Counted from the first letter of the stretch, positions 20,208 to 33,824 are shown. The stretch: DNA of 64,000 nt from Liolophura sinensis (GCF_032854445.1 NC_088304.1:30015732-30079731); one strand, 5' to 3'. Notes: generated by a model from the letters alone, not told the origin. Made by a program: numbers and translations.

Positions 20208-20369
20208 ATACTTACCTGGCACAGGGGCTACCGTGATCAATCAGGCGGTGCCCCCAGGGCGAGGCCTTCCCATTGCACTTCGGTGGGCTGACCCCTGCGA
20301 TCGCCCCAAATGTGGGCGACTCGGGTGCGTAATTTTTACTCAGGGGGACTGCGTTCGCGCTATCCCCTT
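20208..20369 (+). ncRNA. U1: U1 snRNA, unit 2 (reference copy)
   Basis: RNA of about 162 nt with the universal 5' end ATACTTACCTG, which pairs with 5' splice sites in the U1 snRNP. CAGGGG/CCCCTG forms helix H. Stem-loop I has a good stem (ACCGU/GCGGU), but its ten-base loop is GAUCAAUCAG, against canonical GAUCACGAAG, the U1-70K site. Stem-loop II keeps AUUGCAC, the core bound by U1A/SNF. Stem III UCGCCC...GGGCGA is fully paired, with bases differing from human on both sides. The Sm site is AATTTTTA, and stem-loop IV is GGGG..CTGCGTTCGCG..CCCC. The 3' end is placed by alignment with human U1. Confidence 0.97.
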
Positions 20370-20381
20370 TCATGAACCTAA

Positions 20382-20393
20382 GTGAAAAACAGA
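20382..20393 (+). terminator. 3' box of U1 (reference; present in all units)
   Basis: GTGAAAAACAGA lies about 13 nt after the U1 3' end and fits the snRNA 3'-box consensus GTTTN0-3AAARNNAGA, read by the Integrator machinery. It sits at +174 to +185 from each U1 start. Confidence 0.65.
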
Positions 20394-20554
20394 ATACAAA
20401 CATCAACACTTGTCCTTAGTCGGAGATGCGCATCTGGATTAGACAGCCACCACTGCACTGCTGTGTACAGGCACGTGCGCACTTCGTGTAGGGTTGGTCG
20501 CAGACGTTTGGCATGCATGTGACAGCGGCATCCAAGGCAAGTTTTCTGCACGTA

Positions 20555-21947
20555 CCGTAAGCTGGGGTGAATTGGGACGATTTTTGTAGTCTTTTCTTTC
20601 TGTGCTTCAGAATATCTGATATAATAAGGACTTTTTCTTCTTATCAGTTTGCATTTAATATATGGGTTCAGCCAGCATCAGTACAAGTCTTAAATGTATA
20701 AGAGTCTGCGATTTTTTTTTGTTTGAAAGTTGTCCGAATTCCCCCCCCCCCCCACAGGAGGTGGTGACTTCGGACATTTACTTTACACCAACACATAAAC
20801 GAGATAAGCCAACCAAAGGGTTGGTTTCGGACTTTAATTAGGTTTTTAAAAAATACAAATTTTAACTTAAACATCTCAGGATGTTTGAAAAGTTATAAAT
20901 GCACGTGTTTTGCTTAACAATGAAACAAATTTGAGAAACCGCAATCACGTTTACACCATTTGGGAGCATAATTTTACAGTTTAAAAACAAAAGCTATGCA
21001 ACACACAGTTCAAATACGGAACAGAACGTCTCTAGAATTCCTTTTGTTGACTATGGGATCCATTCACTGGCGTCAGCCGCAAATTTGAGCAGACCTCTTC
21101 GCAGTGTTTGTGGTTGATTAAGTGCTCCAACTATTTGGTCGAAATCCACTAATGCACAGTCTTCTTCTTTGGGGTGAACAAATACATTTGTCTGCAGACT
21201 TTTTCTTCTTAGAAAAGAAACCTCAAGATCCCCATCTGAATAATACACGGTGTCGATCCTTCCGATGAACAGTTTCTTCACACGATCCCCGAGCCGCACT
21301 AATACCCACTGATCTACATGTAACTCCTTAATTGACTTCACGTTAACCACGCCAGTTAGTCCAGTCCTTCCACTGCTTCGCTGAGCATTTCCCGATGACG
21401 AGGTTCCCTGGACACCTTCTGTTTCTATATTATCGCAATGGCTGCTAACCCCTTTATCGGAATCTCCACCTTCTGTGCTCTCAGACGACGCTTCTGTAGA
21501 TTGCTCTTCTCCTGAACTTGTTTCCTCGGAGTCACTAGTTTCACCGTTGTCATCATCATTGTGGGATAAATCCTCTGAAGAAACACTTTTTCCCGGCTCA
21601 ACACGAAGACGCTTTGCTCGTTTCTTTGGCTGTTTACAATCTGCACCACGCATGTCTTTCAACAACGCTATTAATGCGCCATCCACTCCATGGCCTCCTG
21701 CTCCTTCAGGAGTTTTCTCGGTTTCCCTGGGAATCCTATCAAGAACAGGGGTTGGGTCGTGAGGGACAATGCCGCACTTTTTAAACGCAGATTTTACATT
21801 TTCGCTCTGAGTGGTAGATAATTTCTCTGAAAGTTCATGAAGTAGCCGTGGGAATACATCTTTTGCAACAGTAACGATACTATTGTATACTTTTATTGGC
21901 TCACTGTCCGAATTCACCACGTTGTCCGAAGTCACCCCAATTTACGG
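20555..21947 (-). mobile_element. Transposon relic, unit 2
   Basis: Both ends and TA borders intact; uninterrupted C-tract before ACAGGAGGTGG. Confidence 0.88.
21051..21935 (-). pseudogene. Transposase C-terminal remnant, unit 2 (open)
   Basis: 294 codons with Lys53 and Asp66, the commoner allele pair in this array. Confidence 0.85.
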
Positions 21948-22180
21948 TACTGATGGACAGAATATAACCAAAGGAGTGAAAAAGGTTTTAACACTGACAG
22001 AGATTGGGTGCCAAAGGAAAGTGAGGAAAGCTCGTATTTGACGAGAGACAGAACACCCACTCAAGTCTCGTGCGCACTTCGTGCGTTTTGTGCCGGGCCA
22101 AGACGGCCAGCCATTTGCGGTTCGCCCAAGCCGGACACGGGCCGTCTTTCACCAGTTTGAGTGGTGAGGCAGATCAAATC

Positions 22181-22342
22181 ATACTTACCTGGCACAGGGG
22201 CTACCGTGATCAATCAGGCGGTGCCCCCAGGGCGAGGCCTTCCCATTGCACTTCGGTGGGCTGACCCCTGCGATCGCCCCAAATGTGGGCGACTCGGGTG
22301 CGTAATTTTTACTCAGGGGGACTGCGTTCGCGCTATCCCCTT
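22181..22342 (+). ncRNA. U1: U1 snRNA, unit 3
   Basis: Same as the unit 2 RNA; preceded by the promoter with the 9-bp inverted repeat. Confidence 0.97.
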
Positions 22343-22527
22343 TCATGAACCTAAGTGAAAAACAGAATACAAACATCAACACTTGTCCTTAGTCGGAGAT
22401 GCGCATCTGGATTAGACAGCCACCACTGCACTGCTGTGTACAGGCACGTGCGCACTTCGTGTAGGGTTGGTCGCAGACGTTTGGCATGCATGTGACAGCG
22501 GCATCCAAGGCAAGTTTTCTGCACGTA

Positions 22528-23920
22528 CCGTAAGCTGGGGTGAATTGGGACGATTTTTGTAGTCTTTTCTTTCTGTGCTTCAGAATATCTGATATAATAA
22601 GGACTTTTTCTTCTTATCAGTTTGCATTTAATATATGGGTTCAGCCAGCATCAGTACAAGTCTTAAATGTATAAGAGTCTGCGATTTTTTTTTGTTTGAA
22701 AGTTGTCCGAATTCCCCCCCCCCCCCACAGGAGGTGGTGACTTCGGACATTTACTTTACACCAACACATAAACGAGATAAGCCAACCAAAGGGTTGGTTT
22801 CGGACTTTAATTAGGTTTTTAAAAAATACAAATTTTAACTTAAACATCTCAGGATGTTTGAAAAGTTATAAATGCACGTGTTTTGCTTAACAATGAAACA
22901 AATTTGAGAAACCGCAATCACGTTTACACCATTTGGGAGCATAATTTTACAGTTTAAAAACAAAAGCTATGCAACACACAGTTCAAATACGGAACAGAAC
23001 GTCTCTAGAATTCCTTTTGTTGACTATGGGATCCATTCACTGGCGTCAGCCGCAAATTTGAGCAGACCTCTTCGCAGTGTTTGTGGTTGATTAAGTGCTC
23101 CAACTATTTGGTCGAAATCCACTAATGCACAGTCTTCTTCTTTGGGGTGAACAAATACATTTGTCTGCAGACTTTTTCTTCTTAGAAAAGAAACCTCAAG
23201 ATCCCCATCTGAATAATACACGGTGTCGATCCTTCCGATGAACAGTTTCTTCACACGATCCCCGAGCCGCACTAATACCCACTGATCTACATGTAACTCC
23301 TTAATTGACTTCACGTTAACCACGCCAGTTAGTCCAGTCCTTCCACTGCTTCGCTGAGCATTTCCCGATGACGAGGTTCCCTGGACACCTTCTGTTTCTA
23401 TATTATCGCAATGGCTGCTAACCCCTTTATCGGAATCTCCACCTTCTGTGCTCTCAGACGACGCTTCTGTAGATTGCTCTTCTCCTGAACTTGTTTCCTC
23501 GGAGTCACTAGTTTCACCGTTGTCATCATCATTGTGGGATAAATCCTCTGAAGAAACACTTTTTCCCGGCTCAACACGAAGACGCTTTGCTCGTTTCTTT
23601 GGCTGTTTACAATCTGCACCACGCATGTCTTTCAACAACGCTATTAATGCGCCATCCACTCCATGGCCTCCTGCTCCTTCAGGAGTTTTCTCGGTTTCCC
23701 TGGGAATCCTATCAAGAACAGGGGTTGGGTCGTGAGGGACAATGCCGCACTTTTTAAACGCAGATTTTACATTTTCGCTCTGAGTGGTAGATAATTTCTC
23801 TGAAAGTTCATGAAGTAGCCGTGGGAATACATCTTTTGCAACAGTAACGATACTATTGTATACTTTTATTGGCTCACTGTCCGAATTCACCACGTTGTCC
23901 GAAGTCACCCCAATTTACGG
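22528..23920 (-). mobile_element. Transposon relic, unit 3
   Basis: Same length as unit 2 (1393 bp), uninterrupted C-tract. Confidence 0.88.
23024..23908 (-). pseudogene. Transposase C-terminal remnant, unit 3 (open)
   Basis: 294 codons, Lys53/Asp66; protein identical to unit 2. Confidence 0.85.
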
Positions 23921-24153
23921 TACTGATGGACAGAATATAACCAAAGGAGTGAAAAAGGTTTTAACACTGACAGAGATTGGGTGCCAAAGGAAAGTGAGGA
24001 AAGCTCGTATTTGACGAGAGACAGAACACCCACTCAAGTCTCGTGCGCACTTCGTGCGTTTTGTGCCGGGCCAAGACGGCCAGCCATTTGCGGTTCGCCC
24101 AAGCCGGACACGGGCCGTCTTTCACCAGTTTGAGTGGTGAGGCAGATCAAATC

Positions 24154-24315
24154 ATACTTACCTGGCACAGGGGCTACCGTGATCAATCAGGCGGTGCCCC
24201 CAGGGCGAGGCCTTCCCATTGCACTTCGGTGGGCTGACCCCTGCGATCGCCCCAAATGTGGGCGACTCGGGTGCGTAATTTTTACTCAGGGGGACTGCGT
24301 TCGCGCTATCCCCTT
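24154..24315 (+). ncRNA. U1: U1 snRNA, unit 4
   Basis: Same as the unit 2 RNA. Confidence 0.97.
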
Positions 24316-24500
24316 TCATGAACCTAAGTGAAAAACAGAATACAAACATCAACACTTGTCCTTAGTCGGAGATGCGCATCTGGATTAGACAGCCACCACT
24401 GCACTGCTGTGTACAGGCACGTGCGCACTTCGTGTAGGGTTGGTCGCAGACGTTTGGCATGCATGTGACAGCGGCATCCAAGGCAAGTTTTCTGCACGTA

Positions 24501-25897
24501 CCGTAAGCTGGGGTGAATTGGGACGATTTTTGTAGTCTTTTCTTTCTGTGCTTCAGAATATCTGATATAATAAGGACTTTTTCTTCTTATCAGTTTGCAT
24601 TTAATATATGGGTTCAGCCAGCATCAGTACAAGTCTTAAATGTATAAGAGTCTGCGATTTTTTTTTGTTTGAAAGTTGTCCGAATTCCCCCCCCCCCCCC
24701 CCCACAGGAGGTGGTGACTTCGGACATTTACTTTACACCAACACATAAACGAGATAAGCCAACCAAAGGGTTGGTTTCGGACTTTAATTAGGTTTTTAAA
24801 AAATACAAATTTTAACTTAAACATCTCAGGATGTTTGAAAAGTTATAAATGCACGTGTTTTGCTTAACAATGAAACAAATTTGAGAAACCGCAATCACGT
24901 TTACACCATTTGGGAGCATAATTTTACAGTTTAAAAACAAAAGCTATGCAACACACAGTTCAAATACGGAACAGAACGTCTCTAGAATTCCTTTTGTTGA
25001 CTATGGGATCCATTCACTGGCGTCAGCCGCAAATTTGAGCAGACCTCTTCGCAGTGTTTGTGGTTGATTAAGTGCTCCAACTATTTGGTCGAAATCCACT
25101 AATGCACAGTCTTCTTCTTTGGGGTGAACAAATACATTTGTCTGCAGACTTTTTCTTCTTAGAAAAGAAACCTCAAGATCCCCATCTGAATAATACACGG
25201 TGTCGATCCTTCCGATGAACAGTTTCTTCACACGATCCCCGAGCCGCACTAATACCCACTGATCTACATGTAACTCCTTAATTGACTTCACGTTAACCAC
25301 GCCAGTTAGTCCAGTCCTTCCACTGCTTCGCTGAGCATTTCCCGATGACGAGGTTCCCTGGACACCTTCTGTTTCTATATTATCGCAATGGCTGCTAACC
25401 CCTTTATCGGAATCTCCACCTTCTGTGCTCTCAGACGACGCTTCTGTAGATTGCTCTTCTCCTGAACTTGTTTCCTCGGAGTCACTAGTTTCACCGTTGT
25501 CATCATCATTGTGGGATAAATCCTCTGAAGAAACACTTTTTCCCGGCTCAACACGAAGACGCTTTGCTCGTTTCTTTGGCTGTTTACAATCTGCACCACG
25601 CATGTCTTTCAACAACGCTATTAATGCGCCATCCACTCCATGGCCTCCTGCTCCTTCAGGAGTTTTCTCGGTTTCCCTGGGAATCCTATCAAGAACAGGG
25701 GTTGGGTCGTGAGGGACAATGCCGCACTTTTTAAACGCAGATTTTACATTTTCGCTCTGAGTGGTAGATAATTTCTCTGAAAGTTCATGAAGTAGCCGTG
25801 GGAATACATCTTTTGCAACAGTAACGATACTATTGTATACTTTTATTGGCTCACTGTCCGAATTCACCACGTTGTCCGAAGTCACCCCAATTTACGG
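24501..25897 (-). mobile_element. Transposon relic, unit 4
   Basis: Four bases longer than unit 2 because of a longer C-tract. Confidence 0.88.
25001..25885 (-). pseudogene. Transposase C-terminal remnant, unit 4 (open)
   Basis: 294 codons, Lys53/Asp66. Confidence 0.85.
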
Positions 25898-26130
25898 TAC
25901 TGATGGACAGAATATAACCAAAGGAGTGAAAAAGGTTTTAACACTGACAGAGATTGGGTGCCAAAGGAAAGTGAGGAAAGCTCGTATTTGACGAGAGACA
26001 GAACACCCACTCAAGTCTCGTGCGCACTTCGTGCGTTTTGTGCCGGGCCAAGACGGCCAGCCATTTGCGGTTCGCCCAAGCCGGACACGGGCCGTCTTTC
26101 ACCAGTTTGAGTGGTGAGGCAGATCAAATC

Positions 26131-26292
26131 ATACTTACCTGGCACAGGGGCTACCGTGATCAATCAGGCGGTGCCCCCAGGGCGAGGCCTTCCCATTGCA
26201 CTTCGGTGGGCTGACCCCTGCGATCGCCCCAAATGTGGGCGACTCGGGTGCGTAATTTTTACTCAGGGGGACTGCGTTCGCGCTATCCCCTT
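26131..26292 (+). ncRNA. U1: U1 snRNA, unit 5
   Basis: Same as the unit 2 RNA. Confidence 0.97.
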
Positions 26293-26477
26293 TCATGAAC
26301 CTAAGTGAAAAACAGAATACAAACATCAACACTTGTCCTTAGTCGGAGATGCGCATCTGGATTAGACAGCCACCACTGCACTGCTGTGTACAGGCACGTG
26401 CGCACTTCGTGTAGGGTTGGTCGCAGACGTTTGGCATGCATGTGACAGCGGCATCCAAGGCAAGTTTTCTGCACGTA

Positions 26478-27873
26478 CCGTAAGCTGGGGTGAATTGGGA
26501 CGATTTTTGTAGTCTTTTCTTTCTGTGCTTCAGAATATCTGATATAATAAGGACTTTTTCTTCTTATCAGTTTGCATTTAATATATGGGTTCAGCCAGCA
26601 TCAGTACAAGTCTTAAATGTATAAGAGTCTGCGATTTTTTTTTGTTTGAAAGTTGTCCGAATTCCCCCCCCCCCCCCCCACAGGAGGTGGTGACTTCGGA
26701 CATTTACTTTACACCAACACATAAACGAGATAAGCCAACCAAAGGGTTGGTTTCGGACTTTAATTAGGTTTTTAAAAAATACAAATTTTAACTTAAACAT
26801 CTCAGGATGTTTGAAAAGTTATAAATGCACGTGTTTTGCTTAACAATGAAACAAATTTGAGAAACCGCAATCACGTTTACACCATTTGGGAGCATAATTT
26901 TACAGTTTAAAAACAAAAGCTATGCAACACACAGTTCAAATACGGAACAGAACGTCTCTAGAATTCCTTTTGTTGACTATGGGATCCATTCACTGGCGTC
27001 AGCCGCAAATTTGAGCAGACCTCTTCGCAGTGTTTGTGGTTGATTAAGTGCTCCAACTATTTGGTCGAAATCCACTAATGCACAGTCTTCTTCTTTGGGG
27101 TGAACAAATACATTTGTCTGCAGACTTTTTCTTCTTAGAAAAGAAACCTCAAGATCCCCATCTGAATAATACACGGTGTCGATCCTTCCGATGAACAGTT
27201 TCTTCACACGATCCCCGAGCCGCACTAATACCCACTGATCTACATGTAACTCCTTAATTGACTTCACGTTAACCACGCCAGTTAGTCCAGTCCTTCCACT
27301 GCTTCGCTGAGCATTTCCCGATGACGAGGTTCCCTGGACACCTTCTGTTTCTATATTATCGCAATGGCTGCTAACCCCTTTATCGGAATCTCCACCTTCT
27401 GTGCTCTCAGACGACGCTTCTGTAGATTGCTCTTCTCCTGAACTTGTTTCCTCGGAGTCACTAGTTTCACCGTTGTCATCATCATTGTGGGATAAATCCT
27501 CTGAAGAAACACTTTTTCCCGGCTCAACACGAAGACGCTTTGCTCGTTTCTTTGGCTGTTTACAATCTGCACCACGCATGTCTTTCAACAACGCTATTAA
27601 TGCGCCATCCACTCCATGGCCTCCTGCTCCTTCAGGAGTTTTCTCGGTTTCCCTGGGAATCCTATCAAGAACAGGGGTTGGGTCGTGAGGGACAATGCCG
27701 CACTCTTTAAACGCAGATTTTACATTTTCGCTCTGAGTGGTAGATAATTTCTCTGAAAGTTCATGAAGTAGCCGTGGGAATACATCTTTTGCAACAGTAA
27801 CGATACTATTGTATACTTTTATTGGCTCACTGTCCGAATTCACCACGTTGTCCGAAGTCACCCCAATTTACGG
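26478..27873 (-). mobile_element. Transposon relic, unit 5
   Basis: Intact ends, uninterrupted C-tract. Confidence 0.88.
26977..27861 (-). pseudogene. Transposase C-terminal remnant, unit 5 (open)
   Basis: 294 codons with the mixed pair Glu53/Asp66, also seen in units 17 and 20-22. Confidence 0.85.
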
Positions 27874-28106
27874 TACTGATGGACAGAATATAACCAAAGG
27901 AGTGAAAAAGGTTTTAACACTGACAGAGATTGGGTGCCAAAGGAAAGTGAGGAAAGCTCGTATTTGACGAGAGACAGAACACCCACTCAAGTCTCGTGCG
28001 CACTTCGTGCGTTTTGTGCCGGGCCAAGACGGCCAGCCATTTGCGGTTCGCCCAAGCCGGACACGGGCCGTCTTTCACCAGTTTGAGTGGTGAGGCAGAT
28101 CAAATC

Positions 28107-28268
28107 ATACTTACCTGGCACAGGGGCTACCGTGATCAATCAGGCGGTGCCCCCAGGGCGAGGCCTTCCCATTGCACTTCGGTGGGCTGACCCCTGCGAT
28201 CGCCCCAAATGTGGGCGACTCGGGTGCGTAATTTTTACTCAGGGGGACTGCGTTCGCGCTATCCCCTT
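28107..28268 (+). ncRNA. U1: U1 snRNA, unit 6
   Basis: Same as the unit 2 RNA. Confidence 0.97.
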
Positions 28269-28453
28269 TCATGAACCTAAGTGAAAAACAGAATACAAAC
28301 ATCAACACTTGTCCTTAGTCGGAGATGCGCATCTGGATTAGACAGCCACCACTGCACTGCTGTGTACAGGCACGTGCGCACTTCGTGTAGGGTTGGTCGC
28401 AGACGTTTGGCATGCATGTGACAGCGGCATCCAAGGCAAGTTTTCTGCACGTA

Positions 28454-29859
28454 CCGTAAGCTGGGGTGAATTGGGACGATTTTTGTAGTCTTTTCTTTCT
28501 GTGCTTCAGAATATCTGATATAATAAGGACTTTTTCTTCTTATCAGTTTGCATTTAATATATGGGTTCAGCCAGCATCAGTACAAGTCTTAAATGTATAA
28601 GAGTCTGCGATTTTTTTTTGTTTGAAAGTTGTCCGAATTCCCCCCCCCCCCCCCCCACCCCCACCACAGGAGGTGGTGACTTCGGACATTTACTTTACAC
28701 CAACACATAAACGAGATAAGCCAACCAAAGGGTTGGTTTCGGACTTTAATTAGGTTTTTAAAAAATACAAATTTTAACTTAAACATCTCAGGATGTTTGA
28801 AAAGTTATAAATGCACGTGTTTTGCTTAACAATGAAACAAATTTGAGAAACCGCAATCACGTTTACACCATTTGGGAGCATAATTTTACAGTTTAAAAAC
28901 AAAAGCTATGCAACACACAGTTCAAATACGGAACAGAACGTCTCTAGAATTCCTTTTGTTGACTATGGGATCCATTCACTGGCGTCAGCCGCAAATTTGA
29001 GCAGACCTCTTCGCAGTGTTTGTGGTTGATTAAGTGCTCCAACTATTTGGTCGAAATCCACTAATGCACAGTCTTCTTCTTTGGGGTGAACAAATACATT
29101 TGTCTGCAGACTTTTTCTTCTTAGAAAAGAAACCTCAAGATCCCCATCTGAATAATACACGGTGTCGATCCTTCCGATGAACAGTTTCTTCACACGATCC
29201 CCGAGCCGCACTAATACCCACTGATCTACATGTAACTCCTTAATTGACTTCACGTTAACCACGCCAGTTAGTCCAGTCCTTCCACTGCTTCGCTGAGCAT
29301 TTCCCGATGACGAGGTTCCCTGGACACCTTCTGTTTCTATATTATCGCAATGGCTGCTAACCCCTTTATCGGAATCTCCACCTTCTGTGCTCTCAGACGA
29401 CGCTTCTGTAGATTGCTCTTCTCCTGAACTTGTTTCCTCGGAGTCACTAGTTTCACCGTTGTCATCATCATTGTGGGATAAATCCTCTGAAGAAACACTT
29501 TTTCCCGGCTCAACACGAAGACGCTTTGCTCGTTTCTTTGGCTGTTTACAATCTGCACCACGCATGTCTTTCAACAACGCTATTAATGCGCCATCCACTC
29601 CATGGCCTCCTGCTCCTTCAGGAGTTTTCTCGGTTTCCCTGGGAATCCTATCAAGAACAGGGGTTGGGTCGTGAGGGACAATGCCGCACTTTTTAAACGC
29701 AGATTTTACATTTTCGCTCTGAGTGGTAGATAATTTCTCTGAAAGTTCATGAAGTAGCCGTGGGAATACATCTTTTGCAACAGTAACGATACTATTGTAT
29801 ACTTTTATTGGCTCACTGTCCGAATTCACCACGTTGTCCGAAGTCACCCCAATTTACGG
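28454..29859 (-). mobile_element. Transposon relic, unit 6
   Basis: The C-tract carries an ACCCCCACC interruption before ACAGGAGG, the first unit with this variant. Confidence 0.88.
28963..29847 (-). pseudogene. Transposase C-terminal remnant, unit 6 (open)
   Basis: 294 codons, Lys53/Asp66. Confidence 0.85.
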
Positions 29860-30092
29860 TACTGATGGACAGAATATAACCAAAGGAGTGAAAAAGGTTT
29901 TAACACTGACAGAGATTGGGTGCCAAAGGAAAGTGAGGAAAGCTCGTATTTGACGAGAGACAGAACACCCACTCAAGTCTCGTGCGCACTTCGTGCGTTT
30001 TGTGCCGGGCCAAGACGGCCAGCCATTTGCGGTTCGCCCAAGCCGGACACGGGCCGTCTTTCACCAGTTTGAGTGGTGAGGCAGATCAAATC

Positions 30093-30254
30093 ATACTTAC
30101 CTGGCACAGGGGCTACCGTGATCAATCAGGCGGTGCCCCCAGGGCGAGGCCTTCCCATTGCACTTCGGTGGGCTGACCCCTGCGATCGCCCCAAATGTGG
30201 GCGACTCGGGTGCGTAATTTTTACTCAGGGGGACTGCGTTCGCGCTATCCCCTT
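30093..30254 (+). ncRNA. U1: U1 snRNA, unit 7
   Basis: Same as the unit 2 RNA. Confidence 0.97.
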
Positions 30255-30439
30255 TCATGAACCTAAGTGAAAAACAGAATACAAACATCAACACTTGTCC
30301 TTAGTCGGAGATGCGCATCTGGATTAGACAGCCACCACTGCACTGCTGTGTACAGGCACGTGCGCACTTCGTGTAGGGTTGGTCGCAGACGTTTGGCATG
30401 CATGTGACAGCGGCATCCAAGGCAAGTTTTCTGCACGTA

Positions 30440-31838
30440 CCGTAAGCTGGGGTGAATTGGGACGATTTTTGTAGTCTTTTCTTTCTGTGCTTCAGAATAT
30501 CTGATATAATAAGGACTTTTTCTTCTTATCAGTTTGCATTTAATATATGGGTTCAGCCAGCATCAGTACAAGTCTTAAATGTATAAGAGTCTGCGATTTT
30601 TTTTTGTTTGAAAGTTGTCCGAATTCCCCCCCCCCCCCCCCCCCACAGGAGGTGGTGACTTCGGACATTTACTTTACACCAACACATAAACGAGATAAGC
30701 CAACCAAAGGGTTGGTTTCGGACTTTAATTAGGTTTTTAAAAAATACAAATTTTAACTTAAACATCTCAGGATGTTTGAAAAGTTATAAATGCACGTGTT
30801 TTGCTTAACAATGAAACAAATTTGAGAAACCGCAATCACGTTTACACCATTTGGGAGCATAATTTTACAGTTTAAAAACAAAAGCTATGCAACACACAGT
30901 TCAAATACGGAACAGAACGTCTCTAGAATTCCTTTTGTTGACTATGGGATCCATTCACTGGCGTCAGCCGCAAATTTGAGCAGACCTCTTCGCAGTGTTT
31001 GTGGTTGATTAAGTGCTCCAACTATTTGGTCGAAATCCACTAATGCACAGTCTTCTTCTTTGGGGTGAACAAATACATTTGTCTGCAGACTTTTTCTTCT
31101 TAGAAAAGAAACCTCAAGATCCCCATCTGAATAATACACGGTGTCGATCCTTCCGATGAACAGTTTCTTCACACGATCCCCGAGCCGCACTAATACCCAC
31201 TGATCTACATGTAACTCCTTAATTGACTTCACGTTAACCACGCCAGTTAGTCCAGTCCTTCCACTGCTTCGCTGAGCATTTCCCGATGACGAGGTTCCCT
31301 GGACACCTTCTGTTTCTATATTATCGCAATGGCTGCTAACCCCTTTATCGGAATCTCCACCTTCTGTGCTCTCAGACGACGCTTCTGTAGATTGCTCTTC
31401 TCCTGAACTTGTTTCCTCGGAGTCACTAGTTTCACCGTTGTCATCATCATTGTGGGATAAATCCTCTGAAGAAACACTTTTTCCCGGCTCAACACGAAGA
31501 CGCTTTGCTCGTTTCTTTGGCTGTTTACAATCTGCACCACGCATGTCTTTCAACAACGCTATTAATGCGCCATCCACTCCATGGCCTCCTGCTCCTTCAG
31601 GAGTTTTCTCGGTTTCCCTGGGAATCCTATCAAGAACAGGGGTTGGGTCGTGAGGGACAATGCCGCACTTTTTAAACGCAGATTTTACATTTTCGCTCTG
31701 AGTGGTAGATAATTTCTCTGAAAGTTCATGAAGTAGCCGTGGGAATACATCTTTTGCAACAGTAACGATACTATTGTATACTTTTATTGGCTCACTGTCC
31801 GAATTCACCACGTTGTCCGAAGTCACCCCAATTTACGG
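30440..31838 (-). mobile_element. Transposon relic, unit 7
   Basis: Long uninterrupted C-tract. Confidence 0.88.
30942..31826 (-). pseudogene. Transposase C-terminal remnant, unit 7 (open)
   Basis: 294 codons, Lys53/Asp66. Confidence 0.85.
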
Positions 31839-32071
31839 TACTGATGGACAGAATATAACCAAAGGAGTGAAAAAGGTTTTAACACTGACAGAGATTGGGT
31901 GCCAAAGGAAAGTGAGGAAAGCTCGTATTTGACGAGAGACAGAACACCCACTCAAGTCTCGTGCGCACTTCGTGCGTTTTGTGCCGGGCCAAGACGGCCA
32001 GCCATTTGCGGTTCGCCCAAGCCGGACACGGGCCGTCTTTCACCAGTTTGAGTGGTGAGGCAGATCAAATC

Positions 32072-32233
32072 ATACTTACCTGGCACAGGGGCTACCGTGA
32101 TCAATCAGGCGGTGCCCCCAGGGCGAGGCCTTCCCATTGCACTTCGGTGGGCTGACCCCTGCGATCGCCCCAAATGTGGGCGACTCGGGTGCGTAATTTT
32201 TACTCAGGGGGACTGCGTTCGCGCTATCCCCTT
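32072..32233 (+). ncRNA. U1: U1 snRNA, unit 8
   Basis: Same as the unit 2 RNA. Confidence 0.97.
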
Positions 32234-32418
32234 TCATGAACCTAAGTGAAAAACAGAATACAAACATCAACACTTGTCCTTAGTCGGAGATGCGCATCTG
32301 GATTAGACAGCCACCACTGCACTGCTGTGTACAGGCACGTGCGCACTTCGTGTAGGGTTGGTCGCAGACGTTTGGCATGCATGTGACAGCGGCATCCAAG
32401 GCAAGTTTTCTGCACGTA

Positions 32419-33824
32419 CCGTAAGCCGGGGTGAATTGGGACGATTTTTGTAGTCTTTTCTTTCTGTGCTTCAGAATATCTGATATAATAAGGACTTTTT
32501 CTTCTTATCAGTTTGCATTTAATATATGGGTTCAGCCAGCATCAGTACAAGTCTTAAATGTATAAGAGTCTGCGATTTTTTTTTGTTTGAAAGTTGTCCG
32601 AATTCCCCCCCCCCCCCCACCCCCACCCCCACCCCCACCACAGGAGGTGGTGACTTCGGACATTTACTTTACACCAACACATAAACGAGATAAGCCAACC
32701 AAAGGGTTGGTTTCGGACTTTAATTAGGTTTTTAAAAAATACAAATTTTAACTTAAACATCTCAGGATGTTTGAAAAGTTATAAATGCACGTGTTTTGCT
32801 TAACAATGAAACAAATTTGAGAAACCGCAATCACGTTTACACCATTTGGGAGCATAATTTTACAGTTTAAAAACAAAAGCTATGCAACACACAGTTCAAA
32901 TACGGAACAGAACGTCTCTAGAATTCCTTTTGTTGACTATGGGATCCATTCACTGGCGTCAGCCGCAAATTTGAGCAGACCTCTTCGCAGTGTTTGTGGT
33001 TGATTAACTATTTGGTCGAAATCCACTAATGCACAGTCTTCTTCTTTGGGGTGAACAAATACATTTGTCTGCAGACTTTTTCTTCTTAGAAAAGAAACCT
33101 CAAGATCCCCATCTGAATAATACACGGTGTCGATCCTTCCGATGAACAGTTTCTTCACACGATCCCCGAGCCGCACTAATACCCACTGATCTACATGTAA
33201 CTCCTTAATTGACTTCACGTTAACCACGCCAGTTAGTCCAGTCCTTCCACTGCTTCGCTGAGCATTTCCCGATGACGAGGTTCCCTGGACACCTTCTGTT
33301 TCTATATTATCGCAATGGCTGCTAACCCCTTTATCGGAATCTCCACCTTCTGTGCTCTCAGACGACGCTTCTGTAGATTGCTCTTCTCCTGAACTTGTTT
33401 CCTCGGAGTCACTAGTTTCACCGTTGTCATCATCATTGTGGGATAAATCCTCTGAAGAAACACTTTTTCCCGGCTCAACACGAAGACGCTTTGCTCGTTT
33501 CTTTGGCTGTTTACAATCTGCACCACGCATGTCTTTCAACAACGCTATTAATGCGCCATCCACTCCATGGCCTCCTGCTCCTTCAGGAGTTTTCTCGGTT
33601 TCCCTGGGAATCCTATGAAGAACAGGGGTTGGGTCGTGAGGGACAATGCCGCACTCTTTAAACGCAGATTTTACATTTTCGCTCTGAGTGGTAGATAATT
33701 TCTCTGAAAGTTCATGAAGTAGCCGTGGGAATACATCTTTTGCAACAGTAACGATACTATTGTATACTTTTATTGGCTCACTGTCCGAATTCACCACGTT
33801 GTCCGAAGTCACCCCAATTTACGG
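32419..33824 (-). mobile_element. Transposon relic, unit 8
   Basis: The C-tract ends in several CCCCCA repeats, the most expanded form in the array; the left inverted repeat has one C for T change (GTAAGCCGGGG). Confidence 0.88.
32937..33812 (-). pseudogene. Transposase C-terminal remnant, unit 8 (open, 291 codons)
   Basis: A 9-bp in-frame deletion removes Gly-Ala-Leu after DFDQIV. Glu53/His66. Confidence 0.85.
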
